DNA of 64,000 bases from Spirochaetota bacterium (GTDB lineage: Bacteria; Spirochaetota; Brachyspiria; Brachyspirales; JACRPF01). How positions within the stretch are numbered: the stretch's first letter is position 1; every line of letters begins with the position of its first letter. Location of the stretch: the NCBI GenBank assembly GCA_016214035.1, contig JACRPF010000021.1, forward strand, positions 1 to 64,000, in the 5' to 3' direction. The position numbers and the translations under genes were made by a program. Below are positions 1-9,831 of this stretch, piece after piece. The notes under the pieces were generated by a model. The model saw only the letters and a list, made by a program, of their open reading frames with translations, was not told the DNA's origin and searched no databases.

Positions 1-54
1 CGCCGAGATTACTTCCCGCTTGAACTCATCCGAATGAAACCTGTACTTCTTCAT
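1..54 (-). CDS. IS3-family transposase OrfA, N-terminal fragment (runs off window)
   Basis: The 18 visible codons start MKKYRFHSDEFKREVIS, the usual opening of the helix-turn-helix OrfA of IS3-family elements (COG2963-like). OrfA binds the element ends and, by frameshifting with OrfB, gives the active transposase. An AAGGAG ribosome-binding site lies just before the ATG. The rest of the gene is beyond position 1, so whether the element is intact cannot be judged. Confidence 0.75.
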   Translation of the reverse strand, partial: MKKYRFHSDEFKREVISA

Positions 55-131
55 CTTCCAAACTCCTTGTCGTTGTTCGGACAGACTCCTATTTTATCTC
101 AAATTAAGTACAGTTTACAGGGTGCAGTCCA
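1..131 (-). mobile_element. End of an IS3-family (IS150-like) insertion sequence
   Basis: Read leftward from 131, the end begins TGGACTGCACCC, which resembles the terminal inverted repeat of IS150-type elements. It is followed by a ribosome-binding site (AAGGAG) and the start of a transposase OrfA. The insertion interrupts the leftward gene that ends at 104, whose last codons come from the element. The other end, and so any target duplication, lies outside the window. Confidence 0.75.
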
Positions 132-2668
132 TTCGTTTCATCTATCCTTCCATTGAAGCTGCGATGGTCATTCCCATATTCGCGTCCCGCCCCGATGACA
201 AGCCATTGCGCGTTGTACTTAGGCAAACCCGCAAGCGTCACCTCGCCTGCTTTCACGCCGTTGATGAAAAGCGCCGCTTTCGCCGCCGTATAATCCCAGG
301 TGAACAGCAGTTGTGTCCAGCCGTTGTTCGAAAGCGTTTCCGCCGAGCGCCACCACAGATTCGTCGATTGTGCCGCGTACACCGTGTTATTCTTGTTCTT
401 CACGGTGAGAACCGCCGTATTCGCCCGAGACGCATACGCGGCAATGCTGTACACATCGAGCGCGGAATTATATGCGTTTTTGAGCGCAAAGAAATAATTG
501 CTGCCGGATTCCGGCGTGCTCCAATTGGGCTTCACCCACAGCGAGAGCGTTCCGGACTGTTCAACGATATTCGACGCGCTGTGATACCGCTGCACCTGGT
601 CAGGCGAACTTCCGCCCGGGTTCACGCAGTTGGAGATATACCCGCCGCTGACAATGCGTTTGCATGATGAATATTCATTCGAATCTCCGCGTGCGTACGT
701 TGCGTTCGGATGACGGTCGTAATTGGCATAGAACGTCATATTCGAGACAGGTTCGAACTTCACGATGGCAAATGATATGCTGTTCGTAACGCGGTTTCCC
801 GCCTTGTCAGACACATCGAATGAAAGGATATACGAACCGGCATTGGTAACGGAAAGCGATAAAGTTCTATTGCTCATGCCGTTCTCGTCAATCGCGGACG
901 CTAGCATCCCGTCAAGCCGGTTTGTGCCGAGAAGAACAACCGTCCGTTCGGCTGAAAAGTTTTCATCATAAATTCGCACACGAATATCGGCCCGCATCGC
1001 TTTCATGTTTTGTGTTATCCCGTCGATGAGAACAACCGGAAATGTCCTGTCGATACTGAACGACACCACCGTAAGCGACTTATTCCCCGCCTTGTCTTCA
1101 GCCGCAATGCGGTGACTGTGCGTGCCTTCCATGGAAACCGTACAGCTCTTTCCTATGCCGGAGCCGTCAAGCGATATACTGTACGAGCTCAGGTTTTCAT
1201 CGGTAATCATGGCCGATAGGTTTACCGCGTTCGAATATACAGTACCGTCGACAGCACCGCTCACCGTAATATCGGGCGCTTTGGTGTCGATGCAGAACTC
1301 AATACGCTGTTCCGCACTGTTCCCCGCACTGTCGATGGCGAATACGGCAAGCGCATGAGATCCTGAGGCGGTAATCTTTGTTCCCGTCGTAAAGAGCATC
1401 CCGTCAAGTACATGTATCGTTTCTACAAGCGCGGCATCGGTTGCTTTTATCAGCGGTATCACACCGGTGCTGTACACACCGCCGTTTGAAACACCTGTTA
1501 TGCTGATAACCGGAGCTGTGCCGTCAACAGTAAACACGATGTTTGAACGGCTTTCATTTCCCGCGCGGTCTTTGCCGTAAACAGCTAGCGTATGAATACC
1601 GTCTTTTATCACCGGCGCCAGCGGCTCATATGCCGTTCCGTCAAGCGTGATGACCGCTGCGGTGAGATACTCGTCGGTAACCGTTACCTGCGGCCGCACC
1701 CCGGCGCGGTAATAACCGCTGTTCGAAACCCCGGCAACTATGATAACCGGCGCAGTCCTGTCACGCGGCGTCTCATTCACCGGCGGTTTCGGGTCCGTGA
1801 CAGCCGGAGCGGTGTTCGTTGCACCATTAGTATTCGATATGGCTATTGTCAGTTGTGCATCCGGCGAATATGCGCCCGGTTCATCGTCCTCATTCCACAC
1901 GCGCACACGCGAAAAATATAAACCGTTGGTGCACATGACCTTTACCGCACATACCGAGCCGCCATCAATCACTTTATCCGAATCGAAACACGCGTTTGAT
2001 GCGTTGCTGGCATTGAAGAGCTGCACCTGATACGCGGTGGTCTTTTCATTTGTGTTGGTCAAACGCCATGTAACCGATATCGCATCGACAATCACATTGG
2101 TCGAAAAAATGTTCGTTCCGTTGATGAACGTTTCCGCCGGTGTCAGGAGCGCAAGATTTGACGCCTTGATGAACAAAAGCGCCTCTTCCACACCGTTCTT
2201 CGCAAGAAACGCAATGCCCCGCCGCGTATGAAAGAATCCGCTGACCGCTTTCCCGGGAAATGATACGTTCGTGACCGTACGCACCACAGCACTCGTATTT
2301 GCCATCGATATCTTCGGTCTGTCCGCGGTACGCCAGCGCTCAAGTGTTGCGCCGCTCGCAGCGGATAGTGCATACGTCACGCCGTCGCCGCAACTCACGA
2401 TGATCCGTTCACCCGCAACTGATATATCGTTATGCACAAAGGTCATCAGGTCCCGTTCAAATGTCACGTACTTGCGTTTCAGGTCGGCACCGTAGACAAA
2501 TCTGTTCTCACGTATGCCGTACGCCATGTCGCCGTGCGTTACCAGTACCGGTGACGAGTGAAAAGCAGGTTTATAATTTGTAATTGTAACCGGAACGCTG
2601 ACGTTCGTCGCCGCGCCGAAACACACCGAAGTCATTGCAAGGAGTAAAAATGAAAACCTCATATTCAT
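104..2668 (-). pseudogene. Secreted propeller/Ig-like/LamG protein, 3' end cut off by IS insertion
   Basis: The product (854 codons) has a signal peptide ending near residue 19. A partial PQQ-propeller-like segment follows (about 30-175), then a fibronectin-like domain (about 185-285), several Ig-like repeats of about 80 residues with a recurring AP-I-V-GV-N-G-Y pattern (about 300-640), and a LamG/concanavalin-like domain (about 645-845). It is a paralogue of the 1309-aa protein at 14711-18640. That protein continues past the matching GYMDEARVYDRALS segment, whereas here the frame stops in the IS end after GRIDET. It is probably a surface or extracellular binding protein. The loss covers only the last strand of the LamG domain, so a partly functional product is possible. 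Start could be this ATG or the one two codons later; neither has a strong ribosome-binding site. Confidence 0.8.
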
Positions 2669-2739
2669 CCGCCGTCATGCCTTGATATTTTTTGCCGTTT
2701 GAAGATTTCTATTTATACTTTCTCGCAAACGACGGCTGC

Positions 2740-2768
2740 ATATTACAGGTACACCAACAGGCTGTCAA
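2740..2768 (-). promoter_or_regulatory. Leftward sigma70-type promoter
   Basis: Read on the minus strand it is TTGACA, 17 bp, TAATAT. It lies about 70 bp before the start of the leftward 854-codon gene. The first base of its -35 box is 35.5 bp from the centre of the palindrome at 2796-2811. Confidence 0.7.
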
Positions 2769-2795
2769 TACTTTTCCAGAAAAAAGTTGCAGATT

Positions 2796-2811
2796 ATGTA
2801 AACGTTTTCTT
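2796..2811. promoter_or_regulatory. Palindromic operator ATGTAAACGTTTTCTT between divergent promoters
   Basis: This is a near-perfect palindrome with core AAACGTTT, matching the general shape of LacI/CcpA-family operators. Its centre (2803.5) is 35.5 bp from the -35 boxes of both the leftward and the rightward promoter. The same site at the same distance occurs at 12479-12494. A centre near -70 suits an activator contacting RNA polymerase from upstream; that role is inferred. Confidence 0.6.
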
Positions 2812-2838
2812 TATTCTGCAATTATTTTTACTCCTGTA

Positions 2839-2867
2839 TTGACATTAATTAATTTTCTAGCTAAAAT
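2839..2867 (+). promoter_or_regulatory. Rightward sigma70-type promoter of the first secreted-protein operon
   Basis: TTGACA, 17 bp, TAAAAT. Transcription would start near 2874, giving a leader of about 65 nt to a short open frame at 2940 and about 110 nt to the first gene at 2984. No other promoter is obvious before 12282. Confidence 0.75.
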
Positions 2868-2939
2868 AAAATTCGTAACGAGGCAATGAGCACAGAACAT
2901 CTTCAGACAGCATCGGCAAGGAAACAGAAAGGGTCTTTC

Positions 2940-2984
2940 ATGAGTACATTAAAAAGCTATACCATACGCAACGGGAGACCGTGA
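2940..2984 (+). CDS. Possible 14-residue leader peptide
   Basis: ATG at 2940 opens a 14-codon frame (MSTLKSYTIRNGRP) whose stop TGA shares its A with the ATG of the next gene (TGATG). That arrangement is typical of translational coupling. The ribosome-binding site before it is poor, so it may be fortuitous. Confidence 0.25.
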   Translation: MSTLKSYTIRNGRP

Positions 2985-3409
2985 TGGCACTTGTTACGTT
3001 CTCCCCATTAGTGAATAACATCCGCGGCCGTGTTGGGGATATTGTTTACTCTGTATGGCGTGGTATTCCCTATATCCGACGTCATGTACCGCATAACACA
3101 AGTAACACCCCGGCGCAGGCATCACAGCGGCAGTCGTTCGCTCAGGCAGTACACGCCTGGCAGACGCTCGATAGTAAACAGCAGCGATGCTGGTCGCAGG
3201 CGGCAATGCATTTGAATATGAGCGGCTATAACCTGTTCATCAGCCGGTATCTGATCGAAAAGACCGCCGCGATGCCGGATAAAAATGACCATTTGCCCGC
3301 AGTACCGATACCGGCTACGGATATTTCACATTCGTACCCGCTCCGTTTTCTATCCACAAAGAGACCGTTGCGGCTGGATACCGGGCAAATACCGGTTCCG
3401 GGGACGTGA
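2984..3409 (+). CDS. Small phage-like hypothetical protein (DUF6266-like pattern)
   Basis: This soluble protein of about 141 residues has no signal peptide. Its conserved N-terminal half reads IRGRVGDIVYSVWRGIPYIRRH, then N-TPAQASQRQSF, a Trp-rich helix (HAWQTLD-K-QRCWSQAA) and SGYNLFISRY. The pattern recalls the DUF6266-type families (RGK-GN-VG-SWKG--YIRS, NPNTPAQ-AQR), whose function is unknown. A close paralogue sits at 41396-41821. The ATG at 2984 is preferred over the GTG one codon earlier because of GGGAGA upstream and alignment to the paralogue start. It is the first full-length gene after the promoter at 2839 and is probably cotranscribed with the CsgG/PEGA gene. Confidence 0.6.
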   Translation: MALVTFSPLVNNIRGRVGDIVYSVWRGIPYIRRHVPHNTSNTPAQASQRQSFAQAVHAWQTLDSKQQRCWSQAAMHLNMSGYNLFISRYLIEKTAAMPDKNDHLPAVPIPATDISHSYPLRFLSTKRPLRLDTGQIPVPGT

Positions 3410-3528
3410 GTATACGGATGAAGGCCCGAAAAAAACCATGTTCAATTTCAATCGATATGCGAGCATATGCGTCGCTTGCCCGCATCCGTTCTCAGATAAT
3501 GCAAACATTCTTTCACAGGCAGGTATGT

Positions 3529-4653
3529 ATGTCTTCTAAAACTGTTTTTACACTCATCATCGCACTTGCTGCCGGGCTTATGCTCTTCGGTGGCCAGAAA
3601 CCGAACAAAACACGGGTGGGTATCATCGATTTTTCAACGAAAGGCGGCGTATCCGCATCAGATGCCGAGACTATCGGCGAGATATTCAGAAGTAAACTCG
3701 TCACCAGAGATGTGTTCGATGTGCTGGAACGTAATTCAATGAACAGCATCCTCAAGGAACAGGAGCTGCAGAACACCGGCTGTACCGAGTCTTCGTGCGC
3801 CGTGCAGATCGGGAAGATCCTGAATATGGAATATATGATCTACGGCACGATCATGCAGGCGTCGGATAATTTTTATCTTACGATCACCATGATACATATC
3901 GAATCTTCGAAGACCATCATCAGTATCGATGACAAGTTCACCAGTATTGAAAACATCATCCAGAATATACCCGATATAGTGAAAAAGCTTGCGGATAACA
4001 GCAAGGTGCGTAAACGCGCAGAAAACATTCTGGAAGGGAACGGCATGCTCAAGATCACCTGCGCACAGGCCGGCTCCCAGATAATCATCAACGGCAGAAG
4101 TACCGGACAGACCCCGCTTCTGCTCGAAGCGAAAGCAGGGACGTATGACATCACTATCTCTCATGACGGCTTTCTTTCAAAGCGTTTTAAATTCACCGTT
4201 GAGGAAGGTCTGATCAATGAGATCAATGAATCACTGTCCGCCGGCCTCGGTCTTGAGGAAGCGGAACGGAAACGGAACGATTATTTCTGGGGGTTCATCA
4301 GAAACGGTAGTATCACCGCTGCGATCACCGGAATGGCTATCGGCAGTGCCATCATCGGCAATTACTTCAATGAACAGGGTGATCAGATCTTCAGCCAATA
4401 CAACAATGCGTATATCACCAGTGAATCGACGCAACTCGGCGATACCTATCAGAAGCATTTTGATATGGCTGATGCGTTCTTTTATGCCACTGAAAGCCTT
4501 GCGGTGGCGGGCGCCGTGTTCCTGACATTTTCGATCATCGATTTCATACAATGGAATCAGTACGCTGATGCGGCAAGCAGGATATCGCCGTTCGCACTTC
4601 ATATCCACCCCTGCCGCGATGGAGCAAATATTCAAGTAAGCATGAAGTTCTGA
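3529..4653 (+). CDS. Exported CsgG/PEGA-domain membrane protein
   Basis: This protein of about 374 residues has a signal peptide (MSSKTVFTLIIALAAGLML). Residues about 25-165 form a CsgG/curli-assembly-like domain (VGIIDF, LVTRDVFDVLER, LNMEYMIYGTI). A PEGA domain (about 173-240, with IIINGRSTGQTPLLLEAKAGTYDI) follows, then two hydrophobic helices near the C-terminus. PEGA domains are surface or periplasmic Ig-like modules, and CsgG-like domains occur in envelope lipoproteins and pores. The ATG at 3529 is chosen because the signal peptide starts there; the open frame extends upstream to 3406 without resembling protein. There is no lipobox cysteine. Confidence 0.75.
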   Translation: MSSKTVFTLIIALAAGLMLFGGQKPNKTRVGIIDFSTKGGVSASDAETIGEIFRSKLVTRDVFDVLERNSMNSILKEQELQNTGCTESSCAVQIGKILNMEYMIYGTIMQASDNFYLTITMIHIESSKTIISIDDKFTSIENIIQNIPDIVKKLADNSKVRKRAENILEGNGMLKITCAQAGSQIIINGRSTGQTPLLLEAKAGTYDITISHDGFLSKRFKFTVEEGLINEINESLSAGLGLEEAERKRNDYFWGFIRNGSITAAITGMAIGSAIIGNYFNEQGDQIFSQYNNAYITSESTQLGDTYQKHFDMADAFFYATESLAVAGAVFLTFSIIDFIQWNQYADAASRISPFALHIHPCRDGANIQVSMKF

Positions 4654-4667
4654 CATCCACGGCGAAC

Positions 4668-7376
4668 ATGAAAAAAGCACTCTTCATCATAACCGCACTG
4701 AGCATTATTCCGCTGGTATTCGGATCGTTCCTGATCAACCGCAACAAGAACACATTGCCGGAATATAAGCGGACCAACCCGACCGATAAAAAGGCCAATA
4801 ACTATCAGGGATTTGAATCCGTCGATATGGATGGCGATGGATTTCCAGATTTCACCGTTCGTCTGGCAGCCGGTGCACGGACGAATCTGACCGTCGAGAT
4901 CAAAGGCGTTGTCGCCGGCACTGTCAGCGAAATGGCGTATACGATAAACGGTGATATCGATACCACGGAATACGTCCCCTTCCAGAACATATTCTCCGTG
5001 TATAACGACCAGGTCAATGCGCTGGTCTTTAAGATCAAACTGAAATTCAAGAACGGCAAGACAGCGCCGGTGGTTATCAAGCAGATGGTCATAACAAATC
5101 AGCCTCCAGTCGCCTCTTTTTACATAACCGACATCAATTGGACGAATAAGGTGTTCATCGCCACGAACTCATTCGACCCGGATGATACATTATTATATTA
5201 CGCCTGGGACACCGACGGAGACGGGACCATCAATGTGACGTACAGCACCAATGCGACGCTTACGGTGTATTACACCGTATTAGGGTCGAACTTCGTGACG
5301 CTGTTCGTCAAAGACAATTTCGGATACAGCAATGCCGTATCGAACCGCTGCATCCGCACGAACGTACCGCCCGCTGCATCGTTCGTCATCAGCAACATCA
5401 ACTGGACGAACAAAGTATTTGACGCGACGGCAAGCCATGACCCTGACGGAGGGACGTTGACATACGCGTGGGACACCGACGGCGACGGCCTGCTCAACAC
5501 TGCATTCAGCAGCATGAACATGATCTACACCAACATCTTCACCACCCTCGACACAGGCGATGTGGTGCTGTATGTTTTTGACGGTTTTGTAACGAATACG
5601 GCTACGAATGTCTGTTACAGAACGAATGTCTTACCAGTGGCATCCTTCACGATTACCGATATAAATTGGACGAACAAAGTATTTGATGCGTCGGCCAGTT
5701 ATGATCCCGACGGCGGTACACTGACGTTCGCCTGGGACACGGACGGTGACGGAATGATAAACACAACATTCAGCGGCATGAATATGATCTACACCAATTT
5801 TTTCGCCACTCTCGGCATAAGCAATGTGGTGCTCTATGTCTGCGACGGATTCATAACGAACACAAAGACGAACCTGTGCTACCGCACGAATGCCGCTCCG
5901 ACAGCATCATTCACCATTGCAGACATCAACCCGACGAACAAGGCATTTGACGCGTCGACAAGTTACGACCCTGACGGCGGAACATTGACATACGCGTGGG
6001 ATATGGACGGGAACGGCGCCATCGATACTCCGTTCAGTACAGCGAACATCGGGTATACATGGTATTTTACTGCACTTGGATCGAACAATGTCGTGCTGTA
6101 TATATTTGACGGTTTTATTACAAATACTGCGACCAATATGTGCTATCATACGAATGCATCACCGGCTGCCGTTTTTTCAATAAGTAATGTAAATTCCACG
6201 AATAAAATATTCGACGCATCTGCGAGTACCGATCCTGACGACAGCATCACCGGATATGCATGGGATCTTGACGGGAACGGAATAATCGACATGCCTTTCT
6301 CGCTCGAGAACTTGATATATACTAATTACTATACGAATTTCGGTACCAATCAAGTTGTATTGTATGTACGGGACTTGTTCGTGACGAACACGACGAGCAA
6401 TCTCTGTTTCAGAACCAACTTCTGGCCCACGTCGGTATTCACCATTACACCGAAAATTGGCACATCGAATCAACTGTTTGCATGTAATGCGGGCGGGAGT
6501 TTTGATTCGGACGGCAACATTTCCACATATCAGTGGGACTTCAACGGTGACGGCATGTATGAAGTGAGCGTGACAAGCAACACCTATGCAACCAATTTCA
6601 CGAATATCGCCGGACAATACAATATCGCACTGAAGGTTACCGACACGCTGGGGGCGTTCAGTGTCACGACCAACCGGGTATTTATCTCCACGAACAATGA
6701 CGGACTTGTCCTCTGGAATCAGCTGGGCAGCGTGAGTGAAGTCACCACCAGCGCATGCGGCCGGGACCTGTCATTTCCCAATACCGGCAATTATGCTTTC
6801 GTGCCCGGGAAATACGGCAATGCAATAGGACTCACTGATGACAGCTTGAAAGACCTCCTGTTCCTTGACGATGCGTCATCAGTCCTTAACCCCGAGGAAG
6901 GCACGATCGAAATGTGGGTCAAAATAGCTGAAGACCCGCTTGGATACCAATATGGCGGTTATCTCCTGTGGAATGGAGCTTGCACACCGTGGGAAACCAA
7001 TGGTGCGAATTTGTGTATGCTCGATCCGGAACTCATCGGTTTATTCAATGGGAGCGTTGCGTTCAACGGGACAACTGTATCGGTGCAGTATAATCTGGCC
7101 GCAAACCGGAATGAACATGCATTCATCAATCAATGGATGCATGTTGCGCTTGTATGGAATAGATCCGGAATAGGCGGAACATCAGACTGCTTGAGACTCT
7201 ATCTTAATGGAGCAACCGTTGCTTCGACAAATCTTTCCACGTGGGGCACAGTCGCATCGGGCAGCACGTTCATCGGCAGTGGTGTTGATTGGCATACTGC
7301 AAACAAGTTCTGGATCGACAACCTGAAAGTTTACACCAAAGCCAAGACGAACTTCTCAGATAGACTTACGGAATGA
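4668..7376 (+). CDS. Secreted PKD-repeat/LamG protein, paralogue 1 (six PKD repeats)
   Basis: The 902-residue product has a signal peptide (MKKALFIITALSIIPLVFGS). The N-terminal domain (about 20-143) contains a calcium-type DMDGDGFPDF motif. Six PKD-like repeats of about 86 residues follow (about 144-660), each opening P-ASF-I-NINWTNK-FDAS-S-DPDGG and containing YAWDTDGDG. A LamG-like domain (about 677-900) has EMWVKI and WMHVALVWNRSG. PKD and LamG modules usually bind carbohydrate or protein, so a surface adhesin or filament component is the likeliest role. The gene starts 14 bp after the CsgG/PEGA gene and overlaps the next paralogue (ATGA). The ribosome-binding site is weak. Confidence 0.8.
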   Translation: MKKALFIITALSIIPLVFGSFLINRNKNTLPEYKRTNPTDKKANNYQGFESVDMDGDGFPDFTVRLAAGARTNLTVEIKGVVAGTVSEMAYTINGDIDTTEYVPFQNIFSVYNDQVNALVFKIKLKFKNGKTAPVVIKQMVITNQPPVASFYITDINWTNKVFIATNSFDPDDTLLYYAWDTDGDGTINVTYSTNATLTVYYTVLGSNFVTLFVKDNFGYSNAVSNRCIRTNVPPAASFVISNINWTNKVFDATASHDPDGGTLTYAWDTDGDGLLNTAFSSMNMIYTNIFTTLDTGDVVLYVFDGFVTNTATNVCYRTNVLPVASFTITDINWTNKVFDASASYDPDGGTLTFAWDTDGDGMINTTFSGMNMIYTNFFATLGISNVVLYVCDGFITNTKTNLCYRTNAAPTASFTIADINPTNKAFDASTSYDPDGGTLTYAWDMDGNGAIDTPFSTANIGYTWYFTALGSNNVVLYIFDGFITNTATNMCYHTNASPAAVFSISNVNSTNKIFDASASTDPDDSITGYAWDLDGNGIIDMPFSLENLIYTNYYTNFGTNQVVLYVRDLFVTNTTSNLCFRTNFWPTSVFTITPKIGTSNQLFACNAGGSFDSDGNISTYQWDFNGDGMYEVSVTSNTYATNFTNIAGQYNIALKVTDTLGAFSVTTNRVFISTNNDGLVLWNQLGSVSEVTTSACGRDLSFPNTGNYAFVPGKYGNAIGLTDDSLKDLLFLDDASSVLNPEEGTIEMWVKIAEDPLGYQYGGYLLWNGACTPWETNGANLCMLDPELIGLFNGSVAFNGTTVSVQYNLAANRNEHAFINQWMHVALVWNRSGIGGTSDCLRLYLNGATVASTNLSTWGTVASGSTFIGSGVDWHTANKFWIDNLKVYTKAKTNFSDRLTE

Positions 7377-7378
7377 TG

Positions 7379-9826
7379 ATGAAAAAAACGCTATTGATGA
7401 TATTCATTTTCGGGATTGTCCCGCTATTATTCGGATCGTTTCTATTGAACCGCAACAGGAACACACTTCCAGAATACGAGCGCCTGAACCCTACCGATAA
7501 AAAGGCAACGAATTATCAGGGTTTTGAAACCGTCGATGCGGACAAGGACGGCTTTCCGGACTTTACCGTGCGTCTGACACATACCTCACGGACGAATATC
7601 ATGGTAGACATCAAAGGGGTCGGTCCGGGCATCGTCACCGAAATGGCATACATCATCAACGGCGATCTCGATACGGCTGCGTATATCCCGTTCCGGAATC
7701 TGTTCTCCGTATCGAATACCCTGGTAAGTACACTTGCATTCCAGTTAAGACTGAAGTTTAAAAATGGCAGAACAGCACCGACCGTGCTCAGACAGATCGA
7801 GATCACCAATCAGTACCCGACCGCCTCGTTCTTCATCTCAAATATCAATTGGACAAACAAGATATTCATCGCTACAAACTCATCCGACCCTGATAATGCA
7901 CTTATCTACTACGCATGGGACACCGATGGCGACGGGAACATCGATACGGCATACAGTACGATCGCGATACAGCCGCACTACTATACCACGCTTGGAACCA
8001 ACACGGTAACGCTGTATGTCAAGGACGTTGCAGGCTATCTCGACACCGCGTCACGGCTCTGCGTCCGGACGAACCTGCCGCCCGTTGCGCTGTTCGTCAT
8101 CAGCAATGCAAACTGGACGAACAAGGTCTTTGACGCCTCGGCGAGTTATGACCCCGACGGCGGAGCATTGATGTACGCCTGGGATACGGACGGTGACGGA
8201 ATACGGAACACATCATTCAGCAGTTCGAACAGGATATATACAAATATATTCACCACGCTTGCCGTCAGCAATGTCATCCTCTATGTATCCGATGGATTTA
8301 CAACGAACACCGCGACCAACCTGTGCTTCCGTACCAATACCGCTCCGGTAGCATCATTCACGATCACGAGCTCCAACGCGACTAATAAAGTCTTTGATGC
8401 ATCGGCAAGTTACGACCCGGACGGCGGTTCATTGACGTACGCCTGGGATACGGACGGGAACGGCAGTATCGATGTCCCGTTCAGCAGTGCGGCAAGCAAT
8501 TATAACATGCATTTCACCGGGATCGGTTCCAATAATGTTATTCTTTATATATTCGACGGTTTTGCTACGAATTCCGTGACCAATATATGCTTTCATACAA
8601 ACATTTTACCCATTGCCATTTTTTCGATTACCGAAATAAATGCAACGAACAAAATATTCGATGCGTCATCGAGCTATGACCCTGACGACATCATCACCGG
8701 TTACGCATGGGATCTTGACGGGAACGGGGTCATCGACACGCCGTTCTCCCTCGACAACATCTTCTTTACGAACTATTTTACGAATCTCGGCGCTGGTCAC
8801 GTAGCGCTTTATGTACGGGACACCTTTGAAACGAACATGGCAAGCAATCTCTGCATGCGGACCAATTTCTGGCCGACCGCTGATTTTACCGTGACCCCGG
8901 GACTCGGATCTACCAACTCGGTCTTTATGTTCAACGCAGGCGTAAGCACCGACCCGGACGGCAATATAACAACGTATCGATGGGATTTTAATTGCGACGG
9001 CACCTACGAGGTGATCAGCACGAGCAATTCCTATTCGACCAATTTTACTAATATTATCGGGCAATACAATGTAGTTCTTATGATCAACGATGCTGCAGGT
9101 GCGTATAGTATAAGGACAAATAAGATCAATATAGTACTTCAGAGCAACGATGGATTGGTATTCTGGAACAAACTCGGCAGTGATGCCGAGGTGACCAACA
9201 GTGCGTTCGGGCAGAATCTCGTATTTGTCGATACCGGGAACTATAGCTATTATCCCGGAGCCCACGGAAACGGCATCGGCATGACCGATAATGACAAGAA
9301 TTCCGTCATGCGTCTGTCCAATGTCACACCGGTTCTGAATCCCGAACATGGGACTCTTGAAATGTGGATCTACTTCACGGAAGACCCCCTTGGATTTCAG
9401 TATGGCCAGTACAGGCTATGGAACGGACCAGGAACAGAGTGCGAAACCGGCGGCGTTAATTTATGCATGTTCGATCCGGAAATGCTGGGGCTTATCTATG
9501 GCTCTGTTGTATTCAACGGCACTACAGTATCGGTCATATATACGCCCGCCTCAACCCGTAACTCACATGGCCATCTGAACCAGTGGACACATGTTGCTTT
9601 GGTTTGGAATCGTTCAGGCATTGAAGGCACAAGCGACCGGCTGCGGATGTACATCGATGGAACCGCAGTCGCCGCGACAAATCAATCTGACTGGGGTACC
9701 GTTGCATCCGGAAATGCATACATCTGCAGCGGCGTTGATTGGGATCCCGCAAATAAATTCAGACAGGATAATATTAAAGTCTATACCAGAGCAAAGACCA
9801 ATTTCTCCGACAGGTCCACGGAATAA
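7379..9826 (+). CDS. Secreted PKD-repeat/LamG protein, paralogue 2 (five PKD repeats)
   Basis: This protein of 815 residues has the same layout as its upstream neighbour: signal peptide, N-terminal domain with DADKDGFPDF, five PKD-like repeats (about 144-587) and a C-terminal LamG-like domain. The length difference (85-87 residues, depending on start) is one PKD unit, so a repeat was gained or lost. Three ATGs stand in a row at 7373, 7376 and 7379. The last gives the MKKTLLMIFIFG signal peptide matching its paralogues, and the first overlaps the stop of the gene before. It belongs to the operon from the promoter at 2839. Confidence 0.8.
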   Translation: MKKTLLMIFIFGIVPLLFGSFLLNRNRNTLPEYERLNPTDKKATNYQGFETVDADKDGFPDFTVRLTHTSRTNIMVDIKGVGPGIVTEMAYIINGDLDTAAYIPFRNLFSVSNTLVSTLAFQLRLKFKNGRTAPTVLRQIEITNQYPTASFFISNINWTNKIFIATNSSDPDNALIYYAWDTDGDGNIDTAYSTIAIQPHYYTTLGTNTVTLYVKDVAGYLDTASRLCVRTNLPPVALFVISNANWTNKVFDASASYDPDGGALMYAWDTDGDGIRNTSFSSSNRIYTNIFTTLAVSNVILYVSDGFTTNTATNLCFRTNTAPVASFTITSSNATNKVFDASASYDPDGGSLTYAWDTDGNGSIDVPFSSAASNYNMHFTGIGSNNVILYIFDGFATNSVTNICFHTNILPIAIFSITEINATNKIFDASSSYDPDDIITGYAWDLDGNGVIDTPFSLDNIFFTNYFTNLGAGHVALYVRDTFETNMASNLCMRTNFWPTADFTVTPGLGSTNSVFMFNAGVSTDPDGNITTYRWDFNCDGTYEVISTSNSYSTNFTNIIGQYNVVLMINDAAGAYSIRTNKINIVLQSNDGLVFWNKLGSDAEVTNSAFGQNLVFVDTGNYSYYPGAHGNGIGMTDNDKNSVMRLSNVTPVLNPEHGTLEMWIYFTEDPLGFQYGQYRLWNGPGTECETGGVNLCMFDPEMLGLIYGSVVFNGTTVSVIYTPASTRNSHGHLNQWTHVALVWNRSGIEGTSDRLRMYIDGTAVAATNQSDWGTVASGNAYICSGVDWDPANKFRQDNIKVYTRAKTNFSDRSTE

Positions 9827-9831
9827 TAATG

